Source: a virus. Taken from it: 41,611 nucleotides of DNA. The stretch covers positions 1-41,611 of the IMG/VR virus record IMGVR_UViG_3300046012_000432; one strand, written 5' to 3'. The translations under genes and the position numbers were made by a program. Under the pieces are notes generated by a model, which saw only the letters and a program-made list of their open reading frames with translations, had not been told where the DNA came from and ran no database searches. Below are positions 31,154 to 37,902 of the stretch, piece after piece (the first letter of the stretch is position 1; every line of letters begins with the position of its first letter).

Positions 31154-31481
31154 TGGAACCGGCCCTGACGTGTGTAGGCCATCTGAAAACTCGGAGAAAA
31201 CTCCGGGCGATCAGCGAGCGGTAACCGGCCAGGACGGCCGCAACGAGCGGACACCGTCAGTGTTCCCGTCCCGTCGTCGTGTACTCGGTTGGCGCTGCGC
31301 CTGGGGCTTTCACGTGTGGCGTCCGAGGTCGATATGCGGGCGTGACTACGGCGTCAGCAAGTACCGCGCCTGGGAGATTTACAGCGTTTGCGACCGTTGC
31401 CACTCAGAGGAGAGCTACTTCGAGCGGAACCGTGTCATGGCACAGGCGATGGCCGACTACATCGGCGCGGTACTTCCATGA
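31146..31481 (+). CDS. Small zinc-binding-like protein before integrase 1
   Basis: 111 residues from GTG 31146, or 73 from the in-frame GTG at 31260, which better fits the conserved-looking part. That part reads LGWRCAWGFHVWRPRSICGR and EIYSVCDRCHSEESYF, a likely single zinc site. The N-terminal 38 residues are polar and may be untranslated. It overlaps integrase 1 by ATGA. Confidence 0.55.
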   Translation: MCDGTGPDVCRPSENSEKTPGDQRAVTGQDGRNERTPSVFPSRRRVLGWRCAWGFHVWRPRSICGRDYGVSKYRAWEIYSVCDRCHSEESYFERNRVMAQAMADYIGAVLP

Positions 31482-32671
31482 GCGGAATGCTAACCGGCCT
31501 GGGCGGACGCATACCCGTGACCGCCGAAACTGAAAGCGGCCAGGGAACGGATCTTGTGACCGTGCTCGAGCAGCGCGTGTCGCTCGCGGCGACGCTCGCG
31601 AATCCGAACATCACGCTCGCGCGCGCTTGCGCCACCTACCTGCTCTACAAGCAGCGCCGCCTGACCGCCGCGTCGAGGCGCGGCTACCAGGCGGTCGTCG
31701 ACCAGCTGACGAAGAACCATCCGGGCGCGAAGCTCTCCGATTTCGAACCTCCCAACGGGACGTTCTTGCTCGAGGACTTCATGAACGGCCTCTGGGGTCT
31801 GAGCGCGCCGCGCACCTACAACAAGAGCCACTCGATCCTCTCCGACCTCTTCAAGTGGCACGTCGCCCGCGGCACGCTGCTGCGCGACCCGATGGCGACG
31901 ATCGAGCGGGCGAAGACACGGCCCGTCCCTCACCGGGTCTTCACTGACGCGGAGATCGTGCAGATCCTGGCGCGCAACACGTCGGCGCGCGATCAGATCG
32001 CACTCCGGCTGCTGCTCTTCTTCGGGATCCGCAAGGGCGCGCTCCGCGGCATCAGGTTCGAGCACTTCAACCCCGATCGGCGGCAGCTGATCGTCTTCAC
32101 GAAGGGCGAGAAGTTTCACACGCTCCCGATCGTTGACGACACGGTCTGGAAGCTGCTCGACGAGCTGCACGAGCCCGCGGAGCACTACCTGCTTCCGAAG
32201 CAGAAGAGCCGCAAGCGTGTCCCCCCGACCCGCCGGCAACTGCGCGAGCTCGGCGACGCGCTGCGCACGGCCCAGGCCGTGCTGCCCCTCGCGGCGGCCG
32301 ACCCGTTCTGCGCCGGCGAGCTCGCCGACGTCCTGGACGCCTTTCAGATGGCGGACGTGCGTCTGAAGGTCGCCGTCCAGGCGGCATCGACGCAGTCCAG
32401 GGTCGAACCGACGGAGCCGATCGGGGAGCACGGAGCGCACCTCTGGTGGTACCGATGCCTCGCCCGCGCCGGCGTCGTCTCGACGGGCGTCACCGCGGGC
32501 CGGAGGATGCACGGTGCGAGACACACAAGCATCCAGCGCGTCCTCGAGCGCACCGGCAACCTTCGCGCGGCGCAGACGCTCGCGGGCCACGCCACCGTGT
32601 CGACCACCGAGCTCTACACAGACTGGAACGAACAGCTCGAGCAGACGATGCGCGAGGTGCTCGGCCGGTGA
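31478..32671 (+). CDS. Tyrosine recombinase 1
   Basis: A 397-residue tyrosine recombinase. An N-terminal core-binding domain (residues ~45-150) precedes the catalytic domain. Catalytic residues seen are Arg in FFGIRKGALRG (about R185), Lys in FTKGEKFHTLP, and the HxxR box in MHGARHTSIQR (about H345/R348). They continue with His in AGHATVSTTELY and Tyr about Y380. About 60 extra, Ala-rich residues lie between the Lys hairpin and HxxR. No obvious arm-binding domain is seen at the N-terminus. It may be a second integrase, a resolvase or a Xer-like enzyme. Confidence 0.85.
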   Translation: MSGMLTGLGGRIPVTAETESGQGTDLVTVLEQRVSLAATLANPNITLARACATYLLYKQRRLTAASRRGYQAVVDQLTKNHPGAKLSDFEPPNGTFLLEDFMNGLWGLSAPRTYNKSHSILSDLFKWHVARGTLLRDPMATIERAKTRPVPHRVFTDAEIVQILARNTSARDQIALRLLLFFGIRKGALRGIRFEHFNPDRRQLIVFTKGEKFHTLPIVDDTVWKLLDELHEPAEHYLLPKQKSRKRVPPTRRQLRELGDALRTAQAVLPLAAADPFCAGELADVLDAFQMADVRLKVAVQAASTQSRVEPTEPIGEHGAHLWWYRCLARAGVVSTGVTAGRRMHGARHTSIQRVLERTGNLRAAQTLAGHATVSTTELYTDWNEQLEQTMREVLGR

Positions 32672-32790
32672 AGCGGGCCGCCCGTAGTGCCCTTTCCTGG
32701 ACCGACGTCGCGCTGTACGCGTTCGCGACCGCGATCGCCGTCGCGGTGACGATCGCGGCGGTCGTTATCGAGCTGTGGTTGAACGCGTGA
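32668..32790 (+). CDS. 40-residue membrane peptide
   Basis: A GTG start overlaps the integrase stop. A single membrane helix (DVALYAFATAIAVAVTIAAV) makes up most of the product. It overlaps the excisionase start by GTGA. Role unknown. Confidence 0.5.
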   Translation: MKRAARSALSWTDVALYAFATAIAVAVTIAAVVIELWLNA

Positions 32791-33002
32791 GCGACGATCG
32801 TCTTTTGGTCGCTGCCGAGGTGGCGGAGTTGCTGAGCGTAAAGGAGTCGTGGGTGCGCGAGCACACCCGCAACGGCGATATCCCGCACAAGCAGCTCGGC
32901 CGGTATCTGCGGTATGACAGGGCTGAGGTTCTCGAGTGGCTCGGTCGCCAGTCTGCGGGCGGCGACAGGGCCGCTCGCGGCGGCGGGCTTCGTGCCGCCT
33001 AG
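32787..33002 (+). CDS. xis: Excisionase-like HTH protein
   Basis: A 71-residue MerR-type/HTH_17 protein (LLVAAEVAELLSVKESWVRE, then QLGRYLRYDRAEVLEWLGRQ). Proteins of this type act as recombination directionality factors or transcription regulators. It lies between two tyrosine recombinase genes, which favours a role in excision. The start GTG at 32787 overlaps the preceding stop. Confidence 0.75.
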   Translation: MSDDRLLVAAEVAELLSVKESWVREHTRNGDIPHKQLGRYLRYDRAEVLEWLGRQSAGGDRAARGGGLRAA

Positions 33003-33018
33003 CGTTCGTCGTCTGCTC

Positions 33019-34272
33019 ATGTCAGGCTCGGCGTCGATGGCAGCGCGCAGGACCGGCAGCGTGGTCGTTTACGAGGGCAGGCGCGGCCGCGTGTTCCGGC
33101 TGCGCTATCGGGACGCCGAGGGGGAGCGGATCGTCGAGACGCTCGGGCTCGAGCAGGACGGCTGGACCGCAACCAAGGCGGAGGCCGAGCTCCGCGATCG
33201 CCTCGTCGACGTGAAGCGAGAGCGGCGGCGGAAGATCCGGCCGGCCACGTTCGGCGACTTCGCGCTGCACTGGCTCGAGACCTACCCGGAGGCGCGCGGC
33301 TTGAAGAAGTCGACGCGAGTCGCCTACCGCACGATCGTGAAGCGCCACCTGATCCCTGTGCTCGGCGACGTCCGTCTGGAGCTCGTCGACCTTGACCGTG
33401 TCGAGGAGTACGTCGCGGCGAAGCGGAAGGCCGGCCTTGGACCCGCGACGATCAACCGGCACCTGAACCTCCTAAACCTTCTCTTCGTCGCGGCGATCAA
33501 GCGTGGCGCGGTGCGGGCGAACGCGAACCCGGTGCCGCTGGTCGAACGTCCGAAGGAGCCGCGGCGCCGCTGGACGATCCTGACGCCGGCGGAGATAGCT
33601 CGTGTCGCGAACGCATTCGAGGAGCTCGCCGCAGCCGCGCCGCTCGAGGGGCCGAAGCTCGAGGAGACGCGCCTGTGGATCGAGCAGGCACGCGTCGTGT
33701 TCCTCGTCGTCGTCGCGTGCGGTCTCCGGCGCGGCGAGATCCTCGGCCTCCGGTGGCGGCACGTCGACCTCGTCGACATGGTGATGCGGATCGAGGAGAC
33801 CTGGGTCGCCGGCCAGGTCGACACACCGAAATCCGAGGCTGGCGAGCGCACGGTCGCGTTCGGGCAGGTGGTTGCGGACGAGCTCTGGCAGCAGCGGCGC
33901 CGCTCGAGGTTCCAGGGTGACGACGAGCGTGTCTTCTGCCACCCGACGAAGGGCTCGCCGATCGATCCGACCCTCTACGCACTGACGCTCCGCCTCGCGC
34001 TCAAGCGTGCGAGCGTCACCCGGAAGATGCGGCCGTTCCACGATGGCCGCCACACCGCGATCACGAACGACGCGAAGTCGGGAAACGCCCCCGTGTCGAT
34101 CCAGACGCGTGCCGGCCACTCGTCCTACTCGACGACGCAGCGCTACATCGACCTCGCCGGCGTCGTCTTCCGCGAGGAAGCGGACAGGCTCGACGAGCAC
34201 CTCTTCGGAGTCCGAGACGAGAAGGAACGCGACGAAAAACGACCGGCGCGGCGAGATGATCGCGCGCTCTGA
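33019..34272 (+). CDS. int: Tyrosine recombinase 2, probable phage integrase
   Basis: 417 residues from ATG 33019. The N-terminal arm-type domain (SVVVYEGRRGRVFRLRYRDA) precedes a SAM-like core domain (TFGDFALHWLETYPEARGLK) and the catalytic domain. Catalytic residues are Arg in CGLRRGEILGLRW (about R237), Lys in TPKSEAGERTV, HDGRH (about H341, R344), His in AGHSSYSTTQ and Tyr in RYIDL (about Y376). The arm domain and complete catalytic set fit the enzyme that acts at the attP-like site at 35302-35544. ATG 33037 is an alternative start. Confidence 0.88.
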   Translation: MSGSASMAARRTGSVVVYEGRRGRVFRLRYRDAEGERIVETLGLEQDGWTATKAEAELRDRLVDVKRERRRKIRPATFGDFALHWLETYPEARGLKKSTRVAYRTIVKRHLIPVLGDVRLELVDLDRVEEYVAAKRKAGLGPATINRHLNLLNLLFVAAIKRGAVRANANPVPLVERPKEPRRRWTILTPAEIARVANAFEELAAAAPLEGPKLEETRLWIEQARVVFLVVVACGLRRGEILGLRWRHVDLVDMVMRIEETWVAGQVDTPKSEAGERTVAFGQVVADELWQQRRRSRFQGDDERVFCHPTKGSPIDPTLYALTLRLALKRASVTRKMRPFHDGRHTAITNDAKSGNAPVSIQTRAGHSSYSTTQRYIDLAGVVFREEADRLDEHLFGVRDEKERDEKRPARRDDRAL

Positions 34273-34311
34273 ACCTGAGACCGTCATTGCAAACTCGTCC
34301 TTTTGCTCCAA

Positions 34312-34605
34312 ATGGTCCTGAGTGTCTGCCTCGAACACCGACTCTTGCCGGACAACGCCCACTCGCTGCTCCTGGCCTTCGATCGCGATGACGTCGCGTT
34401 CGTCGACGGCTTCGAGCTCGGCCGTCTTTGGAGCGAGCTCCGCGCGGCTCCGACCGAAGTCGTGAGCGCGGAGATCCACGCTCGGAACGTCGAGATGGTG
34501 CTGCGCCTTGCCGAGGCGACAGGGCGCGACGTACAGAGCGAAGAGCTCGGCGCCGACTGGGTCCAGGTGACCTATGGCCCCGCTGGCGTACTAGAGTCGC
34601 CCTGA
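34312..34605 (+). CDS. Protein after integrase, unknown
   Basis: 97 residues from ATG 34312 (TTG 34303 is possible). It has an alpha/beta pattern (VCLEHRLLPDNAHSLLLAFD; FVDGFELGRLWSELRAAPTE; WVQVTYGPAGVLESP). No family is recognised. It is convergent with the gene at 34687-34869 across a hairpin. Its composition is less GC-biased than that of the head genes. Confidence 0.55.
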   Translation: MVLSVCLEHRLLPDNAHSLLLAFDRDDVAFVDGFELGRLWSELRAAPTEVVSAEIHARNVEMVLRLAEATGRDVQSEELGADWVQVTYGPAGVLESP

Positions 34606-34612
34606 CGAAGTT

Positions 34613-34644
34613 CGGCCGAGGCTTCGATGTCGTTGCCTCGGCCG
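34613..34644. terminator. 10-bp hairpin between convergent genes
   Basis: Arms CGGCCGAGGC and GCCTCGGCCG are perfect inverted repeats around a 12-base loop. They lie 8 bases after one stop codon and 42 bases before the stop of the opposing gene. No T-tract is present. It is probably a bidirectional terminator. Confidence 0.65.
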
Positions 34645-34686
34645 ATGTCACCACACACGAGCCGTTCACGTAATCGCTAGGTAGCT

Positions 34687-34869
34687 CTAGCGGTGAACGG
34701 TCGTGTCGCGCAGCACGTAGCCGTGCTCGGTGGTTCCGTGACGCGTCGGCGGGAATGTTTCGCCGCGCACGCAGGTCACCTCGCGGCCGAGGTAGGTGCC
34801 GTAGACGTTCACGACGCCGTACTGGCCGGAGACCGGGACGGTCTCGCCGGGGCGGTAGATGCGGTTCAT
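34687..34869 (-). CDS. YjzC-like small protein
   Basis: A 60-residue protein resembling the short YjzC-type family (YRPGETVPVSGQYGVVNVYG; YLGREVTCVRGETFPPT; HGYVLRDTTVHR). The function is unknown even in known members. The start is fixed by an unusually complete Shine-Dalgarno sequence on the minus strand, AAGGAGGTGATC, 3 bases before the ATG. The gene opposes the integrase direction and may be expressed in the lysogen. Confidence 0.72.
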   Translation of the reverse strand: MNRIYRPGETVPVSGQYGVVNVYGTYLGREVTCVRGETFPPTRHGTTEHGYVLRDTTVHR

Positions 34870-35145
34870 GCGATCACCTCCTTCGAGAGTCGGCAGTTCG
34901 CGCCGTGACATCCCGGGTGTGCGAGTGCGGTGGGCGGGATGCTCCCGCGAGGTGCGCGGGAGATCTGGAAGCCGTGGGTGTTCGCGGTGACGTTCGTGCT
35001 GGGTTCGCCTGCTTCGACCTCTGGGGTTCTCGAGTTCCGTCGCGACGAGGGGTCGTCGACGACGGACGTGCGATTGGTTACAGGGGTTGGAGCAGGATGC
35101 TACGAGCCGGCCCAGACGGACATGCACGTGCGCCTCGGACGCAAA

Positions 35146-35171
35146 GGCCGCCCGGGCATCCCCGGACGGCC
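35146..35171. terminator. GC-rich hairpin in the integrase-att interval
   Basis: GGCCGCCCGGG and CCCGGACGGCC pair with one mismatch around a short CATC-type loop. Read on the minus strand the stem is followed by TTTGCG, so termination of leftward transcripts is more likely. It would shield the YjzC-like gene from transcription starting near attP. The interval 34870-35300 shows no convincing gene. Confidence 0.5.
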
Positions 35172-35301
35172 CCCGCCTACCCTGTCACCACCGCGGTCCC
35201 GAACCCCTTCGGGAGCAGCAAGATGCATCTTTCCGACTGGACCGGATGACACACCCGGGTGCAAATTGCGCCGATCGTCCGACCGGCGGCCGAAAACGGC
35301 T

Positions 35302-35324
35302 CGGGCGAAAGTTCGGGCAAAAGT
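35302..35324 (+). repeat. Arm-type repeat, left (P-arm candidate)
   Basis: Two tandem units, CGGGCGAAAGT and CGGGCAAAAGT, separated by one T. The same 23-base block recurs at 35522-35544 with two differences. The blocks flank the tRNA-Sec-like core about 50 bases away on each side, as integrase arm sites do. Confidence 0.65.
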
Positions 35325-35375
35325 GCTGGCGAGGTCTCCTGGTCAGACTCGACCGCGCGGCGGGAAAGTCCTGCA

Positions 35376-35469
35376 CGGAGCGGCCCCGGAGTCGAACCGA
35401 GCCAGCCTGGGGTTGCCAGACCTGACGAGTTTTGAAGGCCCGCGGGAGCCGACCCACCGTCGCGATTCC
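35376..35469 (-). other. tRNA-Sec-like fragment, probable attP core
   Basis: On the minus strand this 94-base stretch has the 3' features of tRNA-Sec. The T-arm is CTCGG-TTCGACT-CCGGG. The 3' acceptor strand is GCCGCTCC with discriminator G. A 6-bp long variable arm is present (GTCTGG/CCAGGC with one G-T pair). The anticodon loop CTTCAAA has anticodon TCA. The 5' side is degenerate: GGAATCGC pairs with only 6 of 8 acceptor bases, counting one G-T pair, and the anticodon stem has a C-A mismatch. That is expected when attP carries only the 3' part of a tRNA gene, to restore it after integration. Confidence 0.68.
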
Positions 35470-35521
35470 GCTGGAATCAAGCCACGCTGGGTCACGCCCG
35501 ATCGGCTCAGGTCACCTGACT

Positions 35522-35544
35522 GGGGCAAAAGTTCGGGCAAAAGT
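35522..35544 (+). repeat. Arm-type repeat, right (P'-arm candidate)
   Basis: GGGGCAAAAGT followed by T and CGGGCAAAAGT, matching the block at 35302-35324 in 21 of 23 positions and in the same orientation. It lies 52 bases beyond the tRNA-like sequence. Confidence 0.65.
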
Positions 35545-35600
35545 TGAAGCGAGTCGAGACGCCGGCAGGGCGCAATACATCTACGGCGAAGGTCGTTCAC

Positions 35601-35984
35601 ATGACCACATCGCGTGCTCTCAAGCTCGTCCTCGCCGCGTCGATCGCGGCGCTCGCGGTCGCCGGCTTCGCGTTCGCCGGCGGCCCGCCACCCTGGGCCG
35701 GGAACCCGCACCATCCTCCGACCGTCTCGACGGTCACCGTGACGGCCACGGCGCCGACGGTCACTCAGACCGTGACCGCTCCGGCGGCGGCTCCGAGCTC
35801 CCCGTCCTCCTCGTCGAGCAGCTCGAGCAGCAGCTCGAACGCGGCGACGACCGTCGTCGTGAACGTTCCGCCCGCGACCGTCGTCCGCCAGATCGTCGTC
35901 AAGGTGCCGCCGAAAATCGTGCGCGTCCGGCGCTACTGCACGAGGCAGCGCCACGGCTGGCGCTGCACCCCGAAACGGCCCTGA
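35601..35984 (+). CDS. Secreted Ser/Thr-rich protein
   Basis: 127 residues from ATG 35601. A signal peptide (LKLVLAASIAALAVAGFAFA) is followed by Pro- and Thr-rich repeats (TVTVTATAPTVTQTVTAP). An 11-residue Ser run comes next, and a basic C-terminus with two Cys (RRYCTRQRHGWRCTPKR) closes the protein. It is likely exported. Its location just outside attP is typical of lysogenic-conversion genes, but no activity can be assigned. A longer frame reaching 35544 overlaps the arm repeat and is less likely. Confidence 0.65.
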   Translation: MTTSRALKLVLAASIAALAVAGFAFAGGPPPWAGNPHHPPTVSTVTVTATAPTVTQTVTAPAAAPSSPSSSSSSSSSSSNAATTVVVNVPPATVVRQIVVKVPPKIVRVRRYCTRQRHGWRCTPKRP

Positions 35985-36030
35985 TCCTCCGCGCGCGGCC
36001 GCGCGCGCCACGCTCGAATCCGTCGGCCTC

Positions 36031-36036
36031 GATAGA
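36031..36036 (+). promoter_or_regulatory. GATAGA start-linked element before sigma-like gene
   Basis: CCTCGATAGACG ends 8 bases before the ATG at 36045. Copy 9, the only clear copy outside the virion and lysis region. If the encoded protein reads this element, the gene would be autoregulated. Confidence 0.6.
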
Positions 36037-36044
36037 CGCCGGCG

Positions 36045-36623
36045 ATGGGTTCACGCGAACTGAACGAGGCGCTCGCCGGCAAGCGGAAGCTGATCGCGCA
36101 TGTTGCGGGAGCGTTCTCCAGCCGCAGCAACGTCGAGTATGACGACGCCTTCCAGATCGTCTCGATGGAGGTGTTGAGCATCCTCGAGAATCCGCCGCCG
36201 CCCGACGTGAACGTCGACGGGCTGATCGTGACACGCGGCGTCAGGCGACTCCTCGACGAGCTCCGCAGCGGCCGGATCACCGGGATCCGCCGGGCAGGCT
36301 TCGCCGCCGGCCAGCGCGCGGCGACCTCGCTGAACGCTCGCATCAGCATCGGCACCTCTTCGTTCGAACTGGTCGAGTTGGTCGCCGACGAAGAGGACGG
36401 CTATCGCGAGATCGAGGACAGGGATGAGATGGATCGCGCGGTCGCTGGGTTGGAGGGGGCACTCGCATGCCTTCCTGAGCGGGAGCGCCGGGTCGTCTAC
36501 TTCGTCTTCTACGAGGAGCTGTCGCAGAGCGAGGTGGCCGTCATGCTGGGAGTGAGCGAGAGCCGGGTCTCGCAGCTCGTCGCGCGCGCACATCAACGGA
36601 TGCGAGCGCAGCTCGCGGCATAG
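36045..36623 (+). CDS. Sigma-70-family-like factor
   Basis: A 192-residue protein. The N-terminal part (LIAHVAGAFSSRSNVEYDDA, then FQIVSMEVLSILE) resembles sigma region 2 in spacing. The C-terminal ~55 residues are a clear sigma region 4: LPERERRVVYFVFYEELS and QSEVAVMLGVSESRVSQLVA. Phage-encoded sigma factors redirect host RNA polymerase to phage promoters. The gene is led by GATAGA. It is convergent with the minus-strand gene at 36635-36874. Confidence 0.8.
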   Translation: MGSRELNEALAGKRKLIAHVAGAFSSRSNVEYDDAFQIVSMEVLSILENPPPPDVNVDGLIVTRGVRRLLDELRSGRITGIRRAGFAAGQRAATSLNARISIGTSSFELVELVADEEDGYREIEDRDEMDRAVAGLEGALACLPERERRVVYFVFYEELSQSEVAVMLGVSESRVSQLVARAHQRMRAQLAA

Positions 36624-36634
36624 CCGGGGCAAGG

Positions 36635-36874
36635 TCAGTCAGGCAGCGGCGTGGGCACATGCACGCTGCATGAGGGGTTCCAGGCGCCTTTGCGGCAGCT
36701 GCAGCGCAGCTCTTCGACGGGCGTTCGGCCGTGGAAGTGGAAATCGACGACTCGGCCCTCCACGAACACGACCTCGATCTTGCGCTTGCCGCTCGTGAGT
36801 TGCAGCCGCGCGGCGAGCTCCTCGAGCAGCTCGAGGAGCGTCACGTCCAGATCGTCAAGCGCAAAAACCACCAT
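36635..36874 (-). CDS. Small protein convergent with sigma gene
   Basis: 79 residues from the minus-strand ATG at 36874 (an upstream start at 36961 is possible). An acidic helix (FALDDLDVTLLELLEELAAR) is followed by KIEVVFVEGRVVDFHFHGRT and a Cys-containing tail (RCSCRKGAWNPSC). Function unknown. It could act on the neighbouring sigma factor, but nothing in the sequence proves this. Confidence 0.5.
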   Translation of the reverse strand: MVVFALDDLDVTLLELLEELAARLQLTSGKRKIEVVFVEGRVVDFHFHGRTPVEELRCSCRKGAWNPSCSVHVPTPLPD

Positions 36875-37033
36875 TTGCAGAGATTGTCGCGCAACCCACC
36901 GGACGTTGCCAATAGTCAGATTTGCTCTATGCAAACGTCGCGTGAATCGGGCATCCTTCACGTCGACGTCGTTCCTTGTGCCGGTGATGGCGTTCGACGT
37001 CGAGCCTCAGACCCGATCCGTGGGAGGTTCGAC

Positions 37034-37396
37034 GTGGAAACGCCCGGCCAGATCACGATCGACGATGCGATCCTCGAGTCCGAGCGCGCCAATCGCGTCG
37101 GCGACCAGGACGGACCGATCGAGCTCGAACGCCTCGGCGAGAGCTTCGAGTTCGGCTGGCTCATTCTTGAACTGCTCGAGAACGCAGGCTGGCTCGTCCA
37201 TGTCACCGTCCCGTTCGCGGGCCAGCTCGACGGTAAAGGAACGCGCGGCGTGATGGTCGTCGCCCGCCACGAACTGCTCGACGGCGTCGACCTACGCGTG
37301 ACCGGCCGCACGGTCGCCGACTGCGCGACGCCGTTGCTCGTCGAGTCCGGCAAGTACATCCGGCTGATCGCGAGCGCGCGCGAGCGGGCCGCATGA
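37034..37396 (+). CDS. Small alpha/beta protein, unknown
   Basis: 120 residues from GTG 37034, preceded by GTGGGAGG with ideal spacing. Segments are SFEFGWLILELLENAGWLVH, LDGKGTRGVMVVARHELLDG and VADCATPLLVESGKYIRLI. No family recognised. It is divergent from the gene at 36635-36874. The stop overlaps the next ATG. Confidence 0.65.
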   Translation: METPGQITIDDAILESERANRVGDQDGPIELERLGESFEFGWLILELLENAGWLVHVTVPFAGQLDGKGTRGVMVVARHELLDGVDLRVTGRTVADCATPLLVESGKYIRLIASARERAA

Positions 37397-37569
37397 TCGA
37401 ACCAGCGCTCCGTGAACAGCTCGACGCCGTGAAGCTCTCGACGCTCGTCGAGTACCTCGCTGCACGGTTCGGCCTTGTGCGCGGCGAGCTTCGGCTGCAG
37501 ATCAAGGCCGGCTGCTACGAACGCGGCCGCGCCGTCGTGCCGCTCGGCGATCTCCCGCGCCACGACTGA
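37393..37569 (+). CDS. 58-residue protein, unknown
   Basis: ATG 37393 overlaps the previous stop (ATGA). The product reads MIEPALREQLDAVKLS, VEYLAARFGLVRGELRL, then a Cys/Tyr/basic end. Codon use matches the neighbours. Function unknown. Confidence 0.6.
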   Translation: MIEPALREQLDAVKLSTLVEYLAARFGLVRGELRLQIKAGCYERGRAVVPLGDLPRHD

Positions 37570-37794
37570 ACGTTCGCGACGGCGGGTTTCGTTCGCTACG
37601 GTCCCGACCAGTCGGCCGACCCAACGTCTTGGCAGAGACTCGGTGGCCGCGGTAGCGCACCTCGGAGCCGCCTCCCATGGGACCGGCGGCCCCTGCCGAA
37701 GATAGGCCGAACGGCCCTTGCGCCGATATGCACCTCGTGATTACGGTGCGCGTGCCTTTCAGAGCCGGTAGCGGCGAAGGGTCCTAGAGCCACC
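37570..37794. other. Non-coding interval with short hairpins
   Basis: No convincing gene in 225 bases. It holds several short inverted repeats: CCCATGGG, GGCC-GAAC-GGCC, and GCCG/CGGC arms. A GATAGG at about 37701 is present but has no start codon at the usual spacing. A GGTAGCGCAC stretch recalls a tRNA D-arm but no T-arm follows. It may hold a promoter or small RNA for the sigma-like gene downstream. Confidence 0.4.
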
Positions 37795-37902
37795 ATGAGC
37801 CGCTGCTACCGCGCCTACCTCTCGATCGCGAAGGTCCCTGCCAGGGCCGACGCACTCCACGCGCGCTGGCGGCCTGAACAGGTCGCCTGTTGTCGAAGCT
37901 AG
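37795..37902 (+). CDS. 35-residue ORF upstream of sigma-like gene
   Basis: ATG 37795 opens a short frame (MSRCYRAYLSIAKVPARADA and a tail ending CCRS) that ends over the start of the next gene. It could couple translation of the TTG-started gene at 37890. There is no ribosome site, so it may be spurious. Confidence 0.35.
   Translation: MSRCYRAYLSIAKVPARADALHARWRPEQVACCRS

Noticed and set aside
34930-35547. Long plus-strand open frame across the att region.
   Set aside because: It runs through hairpins, the tRNA-like sequence and the arm repeats. The product has no domain pattern and no ribosome site.
37627-37700. tRNA-like D-arm string GGTAGCGCAC.
   Set aside because: No matching T-arm (GGTTCRANTCC), no acceptor pairing, and no anticodon stem at the right distance.
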